Below, piece after piece: positions 49,301 to 57,682 of a stretch of 64,000 bases of DNA. Source of the stretch: JALZKA01 sp963734015 (GTDB taxonomy: Bacteria > Actinomycetota > Thermoleophilia > Solirubrobacterales > 70-9); contig CAVTFG010000002.1 in the NCBI GenBank assembly GCA_963734015.1, positions 62,001 through 126,000 of the forward strand. Direction: 5' to 3'. Within the stretch, counting starts at the first letter, position 1; the number at the start of each line of letters is the position of its first letter. A model generated the notes under the pieces. That model had not been told where the DNA came from and did no database searches. It saw only the letters and a list, made by a program, of their open reading frames with translations. The translations under genes were made by a program, and so were the position numbers.

Positions 49301-52300
49301 TCATCGGCTCGCTGAACTCGACGTGTACGTCCGCGCCCCGAGCGACCCCGGTGGCACCCGGGGCTGGGCTGCGCTGGACGATCGTCGGCGGAGTCGTGTC
49401 CACGCCTGCCGTGTAGCTCGCCGAGACCTCGGTCAGCTCCGGCGTTCGACTCGGGTCCGTGGTGCTCAGCTCCGCGCGGTACTGCAGATACCTGGAGTTG
49501 CCGCCGATCGAGCCCCCCGAGGTCGCGATCGGGGCGAAGCTGCTCCAGCTGCCGTCCGGGGTCGGCGTGTTGCCGGTCCGGACGCTGAGCTGGATGTCGG
49601 TCCCGGCCGGCGTGTTCTCGATCCAGCTGAGCTGGTTCCAGTTGACCGCCTGGCCCGCGTCGAAGATGCGCGACTCGAAGGCGCCCGACGCCGGATAGGG
49701 GCCGACCCGCATCCAGTCGACCGCGAGCTCCGGGCCGCCGGCGGTGAAGTCGCTTGCCGCGGCGCGGAGCGCCGGGCCGAAGGTGCCCGTGTGGGTCGCG
49801 ACCAAGCTGCCGTCGACGAAGTAGCGGACCTCGGTCAGGTCCCACTCGATCCGGTATCGGTGGGAGCTGCCGACGAGCGAGCCGGGAATCGGGGTGTCGG
49901 TGACCCCGGAGCCGAACTGGGTGCTGGCGAACAGCTGGTTTGTCGTGCCCCTGGTGCTGAACATCGCCCAGACGCTCTCGAAGTTGTCGGTGAGGGCGAC
50001 GTGCTGGAAGGTCGCGGCGCCGAAAGTCGCCACGCCCTCGAGCGAGCTACCCGGGCCGAAGGTCGTGTCGGTGCTGGCGAAGGCACCGTTGACGTGGAGG
50101 CTGCCGCCGGAGACCGCGGAGGTGCCGCCCGCACCTCCGCCCTGCGACTCCCAGGTCGCGCCCGACCAACCGGCCGGCAGCGCCGGGCCGCCGGCGAACT
50201 CGGCGCCGACCGCCGGCCGCAGCATGACCTCGCCGTTGGCCGTCTCGGAGACGTAGGTGTCGGCGCCGGGGGCGCCGGCCGAGAAGTTGGCCACGGTGGT
50301 GTCGGTGAGGCTGGCCGACGGCGTGGAAAAGCTCAGCGGGGCGCCGCCGGGCGGCTCGGTCGCCGAGTTGCCGGCCTCGTCCTCCGAGGTGACTCGGTAG
50401 TGGTAGGTCGCGTTCGGCTGCAGGCCGTTGAGCTCGACGCTGTGTGAGGTGACGAGGGAGGCGCTGCCCTGGCTCGAGTCCAGCGAGCCCGGGCTGGTGC
50501 CGTAGTCGACCCGAGAGTCGGACGGCTCGTCGGTGTTCCAGGTGATCGTCGCGGTGCCGTCGCCGTCGGCGATCGCGCTGACGTTGGAGATGGCCGGCCC
50601 GGTGTCGTCAACTGCGTAGGTGGCCTCGTAGTCGCCAGGGGTCGCGTTGAAGAAGGCGTACTCGACGCCCTTGATCGTCTCCGTCGTGGTGGAGCTCGGC
50701 GTCCCGTTGCGAGTCACCCCGGTGAGCTCGCCGACGTCAGAGCTCGTCGGCACCATCGCGCGCAGGCCGTTCGCACCCGCGCCGACCTCGATCGTGAAGC
50801 TGAGCTCGTTTCCACTCCACGAGATCGAGTCGAACGACGAGGCGTTGCGGCCGTCGACCCATTCGAGCAACTGGCTGCCGGAGACCACCGGTACGTCCCG
50901 CGCGAGGGCGGAGGCGACGATCGCGTCCGAGCCCGGATGCGACGCGTGGTCGGTGTGCATGTTCGCGACATAGGCGCCGTAATAGCCCTGGCTCCCGATC
51001 GCCTTGTCGAGCAGGGCGTCGATCGTGAACGGGTACGACTGGCCGGACTCGTCGGTCATCTGCGTCGCCGCCTGGTAGACGTCGATCATCGTTCCGTCGA
51101 GATCGGCGAAGCGCATCGGCATCGCCGATCCGGTCATGAGCCCCGGGCGGTTCTGGATCCAGCTCTCGGGCCAGTAGTAGTAGTTGGTGTCGAGGCGGAC
51201 ACCGTGGTCGAGCTCGACCTTGGGGTGGGTCGCCCAGTCGCTCCAGGCGATGCAGTGGGTGCGGTTCGAGGTGGGAGGCGGGACGCTCGTGTACTTCGCG
51301 CTCCACTCCCCGAGCTGCTCATCGAAGTTCTGATCGAGCGACTCCGGCGTGAAATTGCCGCAGCCGGTGTCGAAATGGACCCCGACCTCGAAGCCGTCGG
51401 CGTGATAGGCGGCCGCTTGGGCGTCGGTCAGCGGCGTGTCGGTGTAGATGTACGAGCTTGCCCTGACGCACTCCCAGTCGGCGACGGAGCAGCCGGGCGG
51501 GCTCAACGCCTTGTACTGGTCGAAGCGGTCGTCGGTGCCACCGCTGGCGTGATCGTCCCCGGTCATCACGACGACCGCCTTCTCGGAACGCGGGAAATAC
51601 CAGAACCGCGGCAGCGGCTTGCGGTCGCGGTTCATCTCGCCGATCAGGTTCGCGAGCAGCCGTTGCTGCTCGTCAGCCTGCGGGATCGCGACCTTGTCGA
51701 GGTTCACCCAGTCGGGCTGTGGGTCGCCGGCTGCGTTCCCGAAGAACAGGTCGTCCGAGCGGATCGGGCCGCTCTGGCCGTCACGCTCCTGGCCGGCCCA
51801 CGCGGGGTTGCCCTGACGCGTGTAGACGACCGAGCGCGCGAGGTCATAGGTGAAGGCAGCCGCCTGGCCCCCGTTCGACCCAACGCTTCGCAGGGTCAGC
51901 GCCGGGTTCGAGGTCGCGGTGTCGGCGTTGGAGAACAGCGTCGCGATCGTCTCGGCGTCGCTCGCGAGATAGCGATCGGCCGTCCCGTGGAACTGCATCG
52001 TCTCGCCGACGATCCCGGTCCCAGGGCTCTCGGACGTGTCGACCTGGAGGTAAGCGTTCGCAAGCGTGGCCCCGGTGCTGGTCAACCCGAGCAGGCCGCT
52101 GAGGTCCGGGTCCGGCCTCATCGCGATCAGGTTCCCGCCGGTGTCGACCCAGTCGCTCAGCATCTGCGCCTGAGCGGCGCTCAAAGGGGTCTCGCCCAGG
52201 ATCACCACGTCGTGGGCGGCGAGGGTGGGTGTGTCTAGGTCCGAGAGGTCGGCGGCGTCGAACTCGTTCAGGCCCTCGTTGCGGAGGATCTCCGCGTAGT

Positions 52301-52451
52301 AGCGACCGAAGGCGTCCGAGTCGCCCGACACCACGAGGATCGGCCCGCCGGGCCCCTCGTGCGGCGCCTGCGCACTCGCGGTGCCCGCCTGCAAGGCGAT
52401 GCCCGCCAATGCTGCGACAACCCCAAGCGATGCAAGCGTCGCTCGCGACAT
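46395..52451 (-). CDS. Giant secreted multidomain protein with deacetylase-like domain and RTX repeats
   Basis: 2,018 residues from ATG 52451 (GGGGG upstream). Signal peptide (LGVVAALAGIALQAGTASA). ~40-170: a ThuA/GATase-like Rossmann segment (PILVVSGDSDAFGRYYAEIL). ~290-530: polysaccharide-deacetylase-like region (VVMTGDDH, VHFDTGC, MHTDHASH). ~610-707: fibronectin III. 713-1008 and 1125-1421: two identical concanavalin-like modules. ~1015-1124: Big_5. ~1528-1706: two 91-residue repeats. ~1707-1897: two Ig-like repeats. ~1901-2014: about 11 GGxGxDxLx calcium-binding nonapeptides. Probably a surface or released carbohydrate-active adhesin. Function inferred. Confidence 0.85.
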   Translation of the reverse strand: MSRATLASLGVVAALAGIALQAGTASAQAPHEGPGGPILVVSGDSDAFGRYYAEILRNEGLNEFDAADLSDLDTPTLAAHDVVILGETPLSAAQAQMLSDWVDTGGNLIAMRPDPDLSGLLGLTSTGATLANAYLQVDTSESPGTGIVGETMQFHGTADRYLASDAETIATLFSNADTATSNPALTLRSVGSNGGQAAAFTYDLARSVVYTRQGNPAWAGQERDGQSGPIRSDDLFFGNAAGDPQPDWVNLDKVAIPQADEQQRLLANLIGEMNRDRKPLPRFWYFPRSEKAVVVMTGDDHASGGTDDRFDQYKALSPPGCSVADWECVRASSYIYTDTPLTDAQAAAYHADGFEVGVHFDTGCGNFTPESLDQNFDEQLGEWSAKYTSVPPPTSNRTHCIAWSDWATHPKVELDHGVRLDTNYYYWPESWIQNRPGLMTGSAMPMRFADLDGTMIDVYQAATQMTDESGQSYPFTIDALLDKAIGSQGYYGAYVANMHTDHASHPGSDAIVASALARDVPVVSGSQLLEWVDGRNASSFDSISWSGNELSFTIEVGAGANGLRAMVPTSSDVGELTGVTRNGTPSSTTTETIKGVEYAFFNATPGDYEATYAVDDTGPAISNVSAIADGDGTATITWNTDEPSDSRVDYGTSPGSLDSSQGSASLVTSHSVELNGLQPNATYHYRVTSEDEAGNSATEPPGGAPLSFSTPSASLTDTTVANFSAGAPGADTYVSETANGEVMLRPAVGAEFAGGPALPAGWSGATWESQGGGAGGTSAVSGGSLHVNGAFASTDTTFGPGSSLEGVATFGAATFQHVALTDNFESVWAMFSTRGTTNQLFASTQFGSGVTDTPIPGSLVGSSHRYRIEWDLTEVRYFVDGSLVATHTGTFGPALRAAASDFTAGGPELAVDWMRVGPYPASGAFESRIFDAGQAVNWNQLSWIENTPAGTDIQLSVRTGNTPTPDGSWSSFAPIATSGGSIGGNSRYLQYRAELSTTDPSRTPELTEVSASYTAGVDTTPPTIVQRSPAPGATGVARGADVHVEFSEPMSPATIDETSVRLRRQGAGADVAADVSYAGATATLDPLADLTAGAVYEVTVEDAVEDANGNALGADDTWTFTVAPLSLTDTTVANFSAGAPGADTYVSETANGEVMLRPAVGAEFAGGPALPAGWSGATWESQGGGAGGTSAVSGGSLHVNGAFASTDTTFGPGSSLEGVATFGAATFQHVALTDNFESVWAMFSTRGTTNQLFASTQFGSGVTDTPIPGSLVGSSHRYRIEWDLTEVRYFVDGSLVATHTGTFGPALRAAASDFTAGGPELAVDWMRVGPYPASGAFESRIFDAGQAVNWNQLSWIENTPAGTDIQLSVRTGNTPTPDGSWSSFAPIATSGGSIGGNSRYLQYRAELSTTDPSRTPELTEVTGTYAEDVVPPDPPEITDSDPDSPANDNAPEIKGSAEAGSTVRLYQSGDCSGPVEASDTAAAFASPGLPASVDPDQTVTFTATASDAGNTSACSAPFTYTEDSTAPETTIDTGPSGTSSNNDPSFSYSSDEPGSSFECRLDGPGPTTGSFADCTPSPRAYTDLADGAYTFSVRATDAAGNVDASPDTRSFSVDTGAPNTTIDTGPSGTSSNNDPSFSYSSDEPGSSFECRLDGPGPTTGSFADCTPSPRAYTDLADGAYTFSVRATDAAGNVDPSPDTRSFSVETTVDNPPVAVSDTATVAEDAGATSINVRANDTDIDAGPKTVLSVTQPAHGAVVITGGGTELTYQPNANYCNGGSPTDNFTYTLNGGSTANVSVTVTCVDDAPVAVNDTATVSRSSGPNPINVRANDTDIDAGPKRVQSVTQPANGTVAITGGGSGLTYQPNPNYCNDGSPTDGFTYTLNGGSTATVAVAVSCAITGTSRGDVITGTPGDDVINCGAGNDIVDGGGGDDVINCGSGKDTVRGGSGNDILNGEDGADTLHGGDGNDILNGGGSSDTLHGEAGDDTLNGGDGGDTLIGGPGVDALNGGPGKNKLTQ
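47336..47870 (-). repeat. Tandem pair of 91-codon repeats in the giant protein
   Basis: Units about 47336-47597 and 47609-47870 are offset by 273 bp and nearly identical (one visible difference, NVDPS versus NVDAS). Each starts DTGPSGTSSNNDPSFSYSSD and ends in SVRATDAAGNVD. Confidence 0.8.
48189..49077 (-). repeat. 889-bp exact direct repeat, copy nearer the C-terminus
   Basis: By eye identical throughout to 49425-50313 (offset 1,236 bp). Encodes a full concanavalin-like plus sandwich module of ~296 residues. Confidence 0.85.
49425..50313 (-). repeat. 889-bp exact direct repeat, copy nearer the N-terminus
   Basis: Partner of 48189-49077. A unique 347-bp Big_5-coding segment separates the two. 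Confidence 0.85.
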
Positions 52452-52630
52452 GAGCCCCCGTCCCGTTTTGATGACTAGTTCCTCCCCTGAGCAGTTGGTC
52501 CGTGGTCGGTCGGCAACGCCTGCCGCACGTCCGGCCGCGTCAAATGGGACCAATGCCAGCGCCAGAAAGCAAGGAAAATCGCCGAACTTGGGTACCTATT
52601 TGAGGTAGACGCCGGTACCGGGTAGGTGGA

Positions 52631-53536
52631 CTAGAGGCGCTGGTCGGGCTCGGCGCTCGCCGCCACGCCCAGCAACGGGTCCTGGCCGTCCAGGGCCCCG
52701 GTCGCGGGATCGGCGAGGCGGAGCGCCTCGGGCAGCCGGCGGCTCCGCATCGCGCGCGCCTCGGTGAGCGGCTGGAGGATGCCGCGAAGCGCGAGCGCGC
52801 CGCCGACGAACCGTGGCGCCCAAACGCGGCCGGAGCGGCGCTCGATGGCGCGCTCGATGGTGTCGGCGGCGACGGAAACCGGAACCGACTTGCGGATGAA
52901 GCCGGGCAACATGCCCTCCATCGCCTTGGTCGACGGGTGCTCGAAGCTGCCGCGCACCAGGTCCGTGTCGATGAACCCGAAGTAGGCGCAACCCGCCCGG
53001 GCGCCGGTCGGCCGAAGCTCGACCCGCAGCGAGTCCGTCAGACCCTCGACGCCGGCCTTCGAGGCCGCGTACGGGCCCATCAGCGGCGCGTGGCTGGCTG
53101 CCGCCAGCGAGGCGATGTTCAGCAGGTAGCCCCTGCGAGCGACGATCTCCGGGAGCACCGCCCGGTTGGTGCGCCAGACGCCCATCAGGTTGACCTCGAG
53201 CGTGCGCTCAACCTGCTCGGGCGGAGCCGTGAGGAGCGAGCCCACCGTGTGGATGCCGGCGTTGGCCACGGCGACATCGATGCCGCCGAAGCGATCGACG
53301 ACGCCGGCGACCGCGCGCTCGAGCGCGTCACTATCGGTCACGTCCGCCTCGAACGCCGCCGCACGGTCCCCCAGCTTCGCGGCGCGCTGCTCGAGCAGCT
53401 CGAGCTCGAGCCCGACGAGCGCGACGTTGGCGCCCTTCGCGTGCAGCCGCTCGGCCGTGGCGGCGCCGATGCCGCGCGCGGCACCCGTGATGAACGCGGT
53501 CCGCCCCGCGACGTCGAACCCGCGGCGCGCCCTCAC
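52631..53536 (-). CDS. Short-chain dehydrogenase/reductase
   Basis: 301 residues from GTG 53536, overlapping the upstream monooxygenase stop (GTGA). AFITGAARGIGAATAERL, VAVANAGIHTVG, active-site Ser in NIASLAAASH and YAASKAG. Likely forms a two-step oxidation with the flavin monooxygenase (alcohol to ketone, then Baeyer-Villiger). Substrate unknown. Confidence 0.88.
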   Translation of the reverse strand: MRARRGFDVAGRTAFITGAARGIGAATAERLHAKGANVALVGLELELLEQRAAKLGDRAAAFEADVTDSDALERAVAGVVDRFGGIDVAVANAGIHTVGSLLTAPPEQVERTLEVNLMGVWRTNRAVLPEIVARRGYLLNIASLAAASHAPLMGPYAASKAGVEGLTDSLRVELRPTGARAGCAYFGFIDTDLVRGSFEHPSTKAMEGMLPGFIRKSVPVSVAADTIERAIERRSGRVWAPRFVGGALALRGILQPLTEARAMRSRRLPEALRLADPATGALDGQDPLLGVAASAEPDQRL

Positions 53537-55113
53537 GCGGCCTCGGCCAGCTCGCGCCCCGGCTCGGCCGGCCCCGCGCCCTCGTCGATCCCGCGCTCCA
53601 GCAGCCGGTACTCGGCCTCCTTGAGCGTCAACAGCTCGTTGCGGAACCGCCACGTCTCATGCGGCCAGAGGGTGATGTTGCGGCCGTGGGCGTCGACGTA
53701 CCAGCTCTTGCAGCTCCGGGACCAGACCGCATCCCGCAACTCGTCCTGGAGCCAAGCGTTGTAGGCGTCCTGTGACTCGGCGCGGGGCGCGATCGCGGCG
53801 GCGCCGTTGCCCCGGACCCGCTCCATCGCCTGGAGCGCCAGCCTGATCTGGCACTCGATCATGAACACCACCGAGTTGTGCCCCAGCCCGGTGTTCGGGC
53901 CGAGCAGGAAGAACAGGTTCGGGTAGCCCTCGATCATCGTGCCGCGGTGGGCCTGGATCCCGGTCTCGGCCCACTCGTCGGCGAGCACCCGGCCGCCCTC
54001 CCCGCGCAATGCGACGGAGCTGGCCATCGCCTGGGTGTCGAAGCCGGTGCCGAGGATGATCACGTCGGCCTCGCGCTCGACCCCGTCGCCGCCGACGATC
54101 GACCGGGCGCGGATCTCGGCGATGCCCTCGGTGACGACGCCCGCATTCGGACGGTCGAGCGCGCGGTAGTAAGTGTTCGACATCAGGATGCGCTTGCAGC
54201 CGAACTCGTAGCTCGGCATCAGCCTTCGGCGCTTCTCGGGGTCGCTCACCTGCCGCTCGAGGTTGCGCCGGCCCATCCACTCGAACAGCCGGCCGAAGCG
54301 CTTCGACTGTACGCCGCGCAGGATCACGAGCTCGAGGTACCAGTAGATCCCCCGGCGGTAGGCGCGCTGGAGCGCCGGGAAGCGCCGGTAGAGCCTGCGC
54401 TCGAACCGGGGGATGTGGCGGTCGAGCTTGGGCAGCACCCACGGCGCGGTCCGCTGGTAGAGGTCGAGCCGCCCGACCTCGCGGGCGATCTCCGGCACGA
54501 ACTGGATCGCGCTGGCGCCGGTGCCGACGACGGCCACCCGCTTGCCCCGGAGATCCACCTCGTGGTTCCAGGTGGCGGAGTGGAAGACGTCGCCGTCGAA
54601 CTTCTCGATGCCCGGGAACGCGGGCTCGGCCGGAACGTGCAGGCCGCCGATCCCGGAGACGACGAACCGGGCGGTGCGCTCCTCGCGTCCGTCGGGCCCC
54701 TCGCCGACGCAGCGCCATAGGGCGGTCTCGGCGTCCCAGGTGGCGCTGATCGCGCGCGTCCCGAACACGATGTGGCGGCGGATGTCGTACTTGTCGGCGC
54801 AGCGCTCCAGGTAATCGCGGATCTGCTCCTGCGGCGCGTACATCTCGCTCCACTCCGGGTTCGGCTCGAACGAGAACGAGTACATGTGCGAGGGCACGTC
54901 GCACGCGCAGCCCGGATAGGTGTTCTCCCGCCACGTCCCGGCCAGGGAATCGGCCTTCTCGATCAGGACGAAGTCATCGATTCCGGCCTCCTTCAGCTTG
55001 ATCGCCATGCCGAGCCCGGAGAACCCGGTGCCGACGATCACGACCTCGTGGTCCGCGCTCTGAGCCGAAGGCGAAGTCCCGGCGTTGTTGAGCCGGCTTG
55101 TCTTGGCGTTCAT
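53533..55113 (-). CDS. Flavin-containing (Baeyer-Villiger-type) monooxygenase
   Basis: 526 residues. FAD motif VIVGTGFSGLGMAIKL, Baeyer-Villiger-type FDGDVFHSATWNH (FxGxxxHxxxW), NADPH motif VAVVGTGASAIQFVPEI. It inserts oxygen into ketones or oxidises N/S atoms. AGAAGGA stands before the ATG. Residues 5-12 (SRLNNAG) come from a family C repeat, so the N-terminal ~20 residues are probably dispensable. Divergent TetR gene and operator suggest substrate induction. Confidence 0.9.
   Translation of the reverse strand: MNAKTSRLNNAGTSPSAQSADHEVVIVGTGFSGLGMAIKLKEAGIDDFVLIEKADSLAGTWRENTYPGCACDVPSHMYSFSFEPNPEWSEMYAPQEQIRDYLERCADKYDIRRHIVFGTRAISATWDAETALWRCVGEGPDGREERTARFVVSGIGGLHVPAEPAFPGIEKFDGDVFHSATWNHEVDLRGKRVAVVGTGASAIQFVPEIAREVGRLDLYQRTAPWVLPKLDRHIPRFERRLYRRFPALQRAYRRGIYWYLELVILRGVQSKRFGRLFEWMGRRNLERQVSDPEKRRRLMPSYEFGCKRILMSNTYYRALDRPNAGVVTEGIAEIRARSIVGGDGVEREADVIILGTGFDTQAMASSVALRGEGGRVLADEWAETGIQAHRGTMIEGYPNLFFLLGPNTGLGHNSVVFMIECQIRLALQAMERVRGNGAAAIAPRAESQDAYNAWLQDELRDAVWSRSCKSWYVDAHGRNITLWPHETWRFRNELLTLKEAEYRLLERGIDEGAGPAEPGRELAEAA
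55060..55100. repeat. Dispersed repeat family C, copy 2
   Basis: 55078-55098 is the reverse complement of 5260-5280 without a mismatch. Lies in the first codons of the monooxygenase gene. Confidence 0.6.
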
Positions 55114-55129
55114 GCGTCCTTCTGGGTAG

Positions 55130-55150
55130 TTACACTACTGTAAGTTACAG
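55130..55150. promoter_or_regulatory. TetR operator between the monooxygenase operon and its regulator
   Basis: CTGTAA-G-TTACAG (55138-55150) is perfect, and further TTAC/GTAA half-sites lie at 55130-55133 and 55140-55143. Placed 17-50 bp from both starts, it can control both directions. Confidence 0.65.
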
Positions 55151-55177
55151 CATTGTAGCCTAGCACAGGAGGGCAGC

Positions 55178-55798
55178 GTGGACGCCACCGTCACCAAGAC
55201 CGCAAGGCTGACCGGGCCCGAGCGCCGGGAGCAGATCCTCGACGTGACCAAGGCGATGGTCGGCGAGCGGGGCTTCCACACCGTCTCGATCGACGCGGTC
55301 GCCCGCCGGGCCGGCATCACGCGGCCCGTGGTCTACGGGCACTTCGACAACAAGGCGGGCCTGCTCCGGGCCCTGGTCGAGCGGGAGGGCGCCCACGCCG
55401 TCGGGCAGCTGATGGAGCTCCTCCCTCGCCCCGATGCCCGGCAGCCGCCGCGCGAGATCCTGCTCGGCGGCTTGCGCGCTTTTCTCGAGGCGGTCCGCGA
55501 CGAGCCGGTGACCTGGCGGCTGGTCCTGATGCCTCCCGAGGGCACGCCCGACATCCTGCGCGAGCGCGCCGTCTCGATCCGGCGCGACGTGACCGACCAG
55601 CTCGCGGCGCTGGCGCCGCAGGTGATGCGCGCCGCGGGTGGCGAGGGCCCACCGGACGCGGAGCTCGCGGCCCTCACGATGCAGGCCGTCGCCGAGGACG
55701 CCGCGCGGCTCCTCCTGAACGATCCCGAGACCTATCCGATCGAGCGCCTCCTCACCCACGCCGAGTGGCTGCTCGACCGGCTGGGCCTCGAGAGCTGA
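55178..55798 (+). CDS. TetR-family transcriptional regulator
   Basis: 206 residues from GTG 55178, with AGGAGGG upstream. N-terminal helix-turn-helix: RREQILDVTKAMVGERGFHTVSIDAVARRAGITRPVVYGHFDNKAGLL. The C-terminal ligand domain is not assignable. It most likely represses the divergent monooxygenase-SDR operon and itself. Ends 2 bp before the convergent next gene. Confidence 0.9.
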   Translation: MDATVTKTARLTGPERREQILDVTKAMVGERGFHTVSIDAVARRAGITRPVVYGHFDNKAGLLRALVEREGAHAVGQLMELLPRPDARQPPREILLGGLRAFLEAVRDEPVTWRLVLMPPEGTPDILRERAVSIRRDVTDQLAALAPQVMRAAGGEGPPDAELAALTMQAVAEDAARLLLNDPETYPIERLLTHAEWLLDRLGLES

Positions 55799-55799
55799 G

Positions 55800-56702
55800 T
55801 CAATCCGTCCCCGTGTGCTCCGGGTCGCGATAGACCTGCTTTTCCCACGGCGGCGAGATCGCGAACTCCCACCCTCCGCCCGCGAGCTCCTCGATCGGGA
55901 CGAGCCTGATCGCCTTCGGCTCCGTCCAACGCCCGGGCCGCATCGCCGTGCCACGGGGGCCACGCCCCGCAGCGGCCCGGTCGCCGACCCGGCCGGCGTG
56001 GCTGCCACCCGAGATGAAGTAGCGGCCCGTGGAGGCGGTCCAGCCGGCCTTTTCGACCAGGCCCGAGTCCGAGAGCCAGTCGCCCGAGTCGCCGTTGTAG
56101 CCATGATGGGAACTGGCGCGCGCCTCGGCCGCGCCGTCAGGCCCGATCCGGACGTGAAAGCTCTCCCAGTCGTCGGGATGGGCGCCGGCGTCCCCCAGGA
56201 GGGCGCGCGCAGTGGCGCTGCCCGGGTAGTAGAGCCAGTACTGGAGGTAGAGCCGGCCGGCGCGGTCGCCGGCGCAGTCGTAGCCCTCGCTCGCGGCGCC
56301 GTCCCGGCAATCGACCACGTGGACGAACGCCGTCACCTGCTCGCCGTCGAGCGACTCGCTGACCGGCCCGCTCTCGGCTCCCTCCGCGCAAGCGTCCTCC
56401 CGACACGAGCGGTAGTCCACCGGGAGCGCGCGCATGCCGTCCTCGTAATCGAGGGCCGGAGTGTGCTCGGTCGCCAGGGCGGCCACCTCCAGCCCGTAGG
56501 CGAGCGCGAGGGCGCCCCGCTCCCCGTCGCACCCGTCACCCAGGCCCGCGGCGCAGGCCAGCCTGGAGGCGATCGACCGGGCGAGGTCGGCGCCCGGGAC
56601 CGGCACCCCGGCGGCCATGACCACGGTGAACGCCAGAGCAACCAGCAGCACGAGCGCGACCCACTCGGGAGTCGCCTGCCCGCGCTCGTCCACGTTTCGC
56701 AC
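55800..56702 (-). CDS. Pilin-like N-terminal helix fused to a Vps62-like domain
   Basis: 300 residues. The start MRNVDERGQATPEWVALVLLVALAFTVVMAAG resembles TadE/Flp pilin leaders: short basic leader, small residue, Glu, then a long hydrophobic helix. The exported rest has LQYWLYYPGS and GAHPDDWESFHVRIGPDG, the H-DWE pattern of Vps62/DUF946 proteins, plus four or more cysteines (e.g. CREDACAEG, VDCRDGAASEGYDCAG). No pilus operon surrounds it. Function unknown; perhaps a surface-anchored enzyme or binding protein. Confidence 0.6.
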   Translation of the reverse strand: MRNVDERGQATPEWVALVLLVALAFTVVMAAGVPVPGADLARSIASRLACAAGLGDGCDGERGALALAYGLEVAALATEHTPALDYEDGMRALPVDYRSCREDACAEGAESGPVSESLDGEQVTAFVHVVDCRDGAASEGYDCAGDRAGRLYLQYWLYYPGSATARALLGDAGAHPDDWESFHVRIGPDGAAEARASSHHGYNGDSGDWLSDSGLVEKAGWTASTGRYFISGGSHAGRVGDRAAAGRGPRGTAMRPGRWTEPKAIRLVPIEELAGGGWEFAISPPWEKQVYRDPEHTGTD

Positions 56703-56764
56703 TGGGACTCAAAGCCCGCAAGCCGTCACGGATTCCACGCCCCGTGTGCGGGTACGGTTCACGC

Positions 56765-57001
56765 ATGTCGGACGAGCCGATCACCAGTCGCAAGGAGGGA
56801 CGGGGCTGGAAGACCTACGCGCTTGGTGTCGCCGGGTTGTTGCTGGCGATCCTGATCCTGCAGAACTCCCAGGAGGTCGAGGTGAAGTTCCTCTTCATCA
56901 ACACCACCATCCCGCTGATCTTCGCGCTGCTGATCGCGGGCGCGCTCGGCGCGCTGATCGGCTGGGCCGCCCCGCGCGTGCGCCGCGGCGGGCCGGACTG
57001 A
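56765..57001 (+). CDS. LapA-family (DUF1049) small membrane protein
   Basis: 78 residues, two helices: YALGVAGLLLAILILQNSQEVEVKFLF (the NSQxVxxxFL signature) and LIFALLIAGALGALIGW, ending in a basic tail. In E. coli the relative LapA acts with LapB in lipopolysaccharide control; in actinobacteria the role is unknown. TACGGT 6 nt before the ATG. Confidence 0.85.
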   Translation: MSDEPITSRKEGRGWKTYALGVAGLLLAILILQNSQEVEVKFLFINTTIPLIFALLIAGALGALIGWAAPRVRRGGPD

Positions 57002-57016
57002 CCCGGCCGCGTAGGG

Positions 57017-57682
57017 TCAGCCGGCGGCGGCGGAGGCGTGCTCGACGCGCCCCAGGTACTCGCAGCCGTCGAGGCCGGCAAATACCCGAGCGAGTGCAAG
57101 TACGAAGACCTCATCGGCGACGACCGCCACCTCGCCGCTCCCGATATTTCCCACGCCCGCCAGGTTGACGGCGTGCGTGTCGCCCGACGCGAGCTCGGCC
57201 CGACTCATCGCCATCTCTCCGTTCCCGGCAACTCCGTCGTCCTCGAACACGATTCCTCGAGAGGCCTGGATCACGACTACGTCCGACCCGGTGTCGTTCG
57301 TAAATTCGAGCGCCGGCGCCGGGGCGCACGCGAGCTCGACCGCGCCGGCCGGCGTCTCGGCGAGGGTCACCGTCTCGAACAGATCAGCCTGCCCGCCGGT
57401 CAGCTCGACGTCGGTGTCGCCGAGGTCCAGGCCTTGAAGCGACGTCTCATCGATCTGATCACCGCCGATGCTGTCGTCCTCGAAATCGACGCCGCGGAGC
57501 GTCCCATCGTCGATGTCGGAGCTCCGCAGCGTGTCGGACTTCACGTCCTCGCCCTTGACGGCGCCGTTCTTGATGTCGCCGGAGTTGACGGAATTCTTGC
57601 CCTGGAGGGCGACGGCGCCGCCCCCCAGAGCGAGAAACAGCGCGAGCGCCGAGAGAGCTAGTGACGCTCGCGCCGAGCTCAT
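57017..57682 (-). CDS. Secreted protein with short degenerate repeats
   Basis: 221 residues. Signal peptide SLALSALALFLALGGGAVAL. Then about 60 residues of repeating -S-D-I-x-N-G-x-V-type units (NSGDIKNGAVKGEDVKSDTLRS and DDGTLRGVDFEDDSIGGDQI), likely a beta-solenoid. A C-terminal beta-rich domain with two Cys follows. I have seen similar architectures in actinobacterial exported proteins but know no function. ATG chosen at the signal peptide; the frame is open upstream. Confidence 0.7.
   Translation of the reverse strand: MSSARASLALSALALFLALGGGAVALQGKNSVNSGDIKNGAVKGEDVKSDTLRSSDIDDGTLRGVDFEDDSIGGDQIDETSLQGLDLGDTDVELTGGQADLFETVTLAETPAGAVELACAPAPALEFTNDTGSDVVVIQASRGIVFEDDGVAGNGEMAMSRAELASGDTHAVNLAGVGNIGSGEVAVVADEVFVLALARVFAGLDGCEYLGRVEHASAAAG

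Noticed and set aside
48555..50447. 630-codon plus-strand frame opposite the giant secreted protein
   Set aside because: It repeats internally exactly as the sense gene does and has no recognisable domains; the antisense of a duplicated module.
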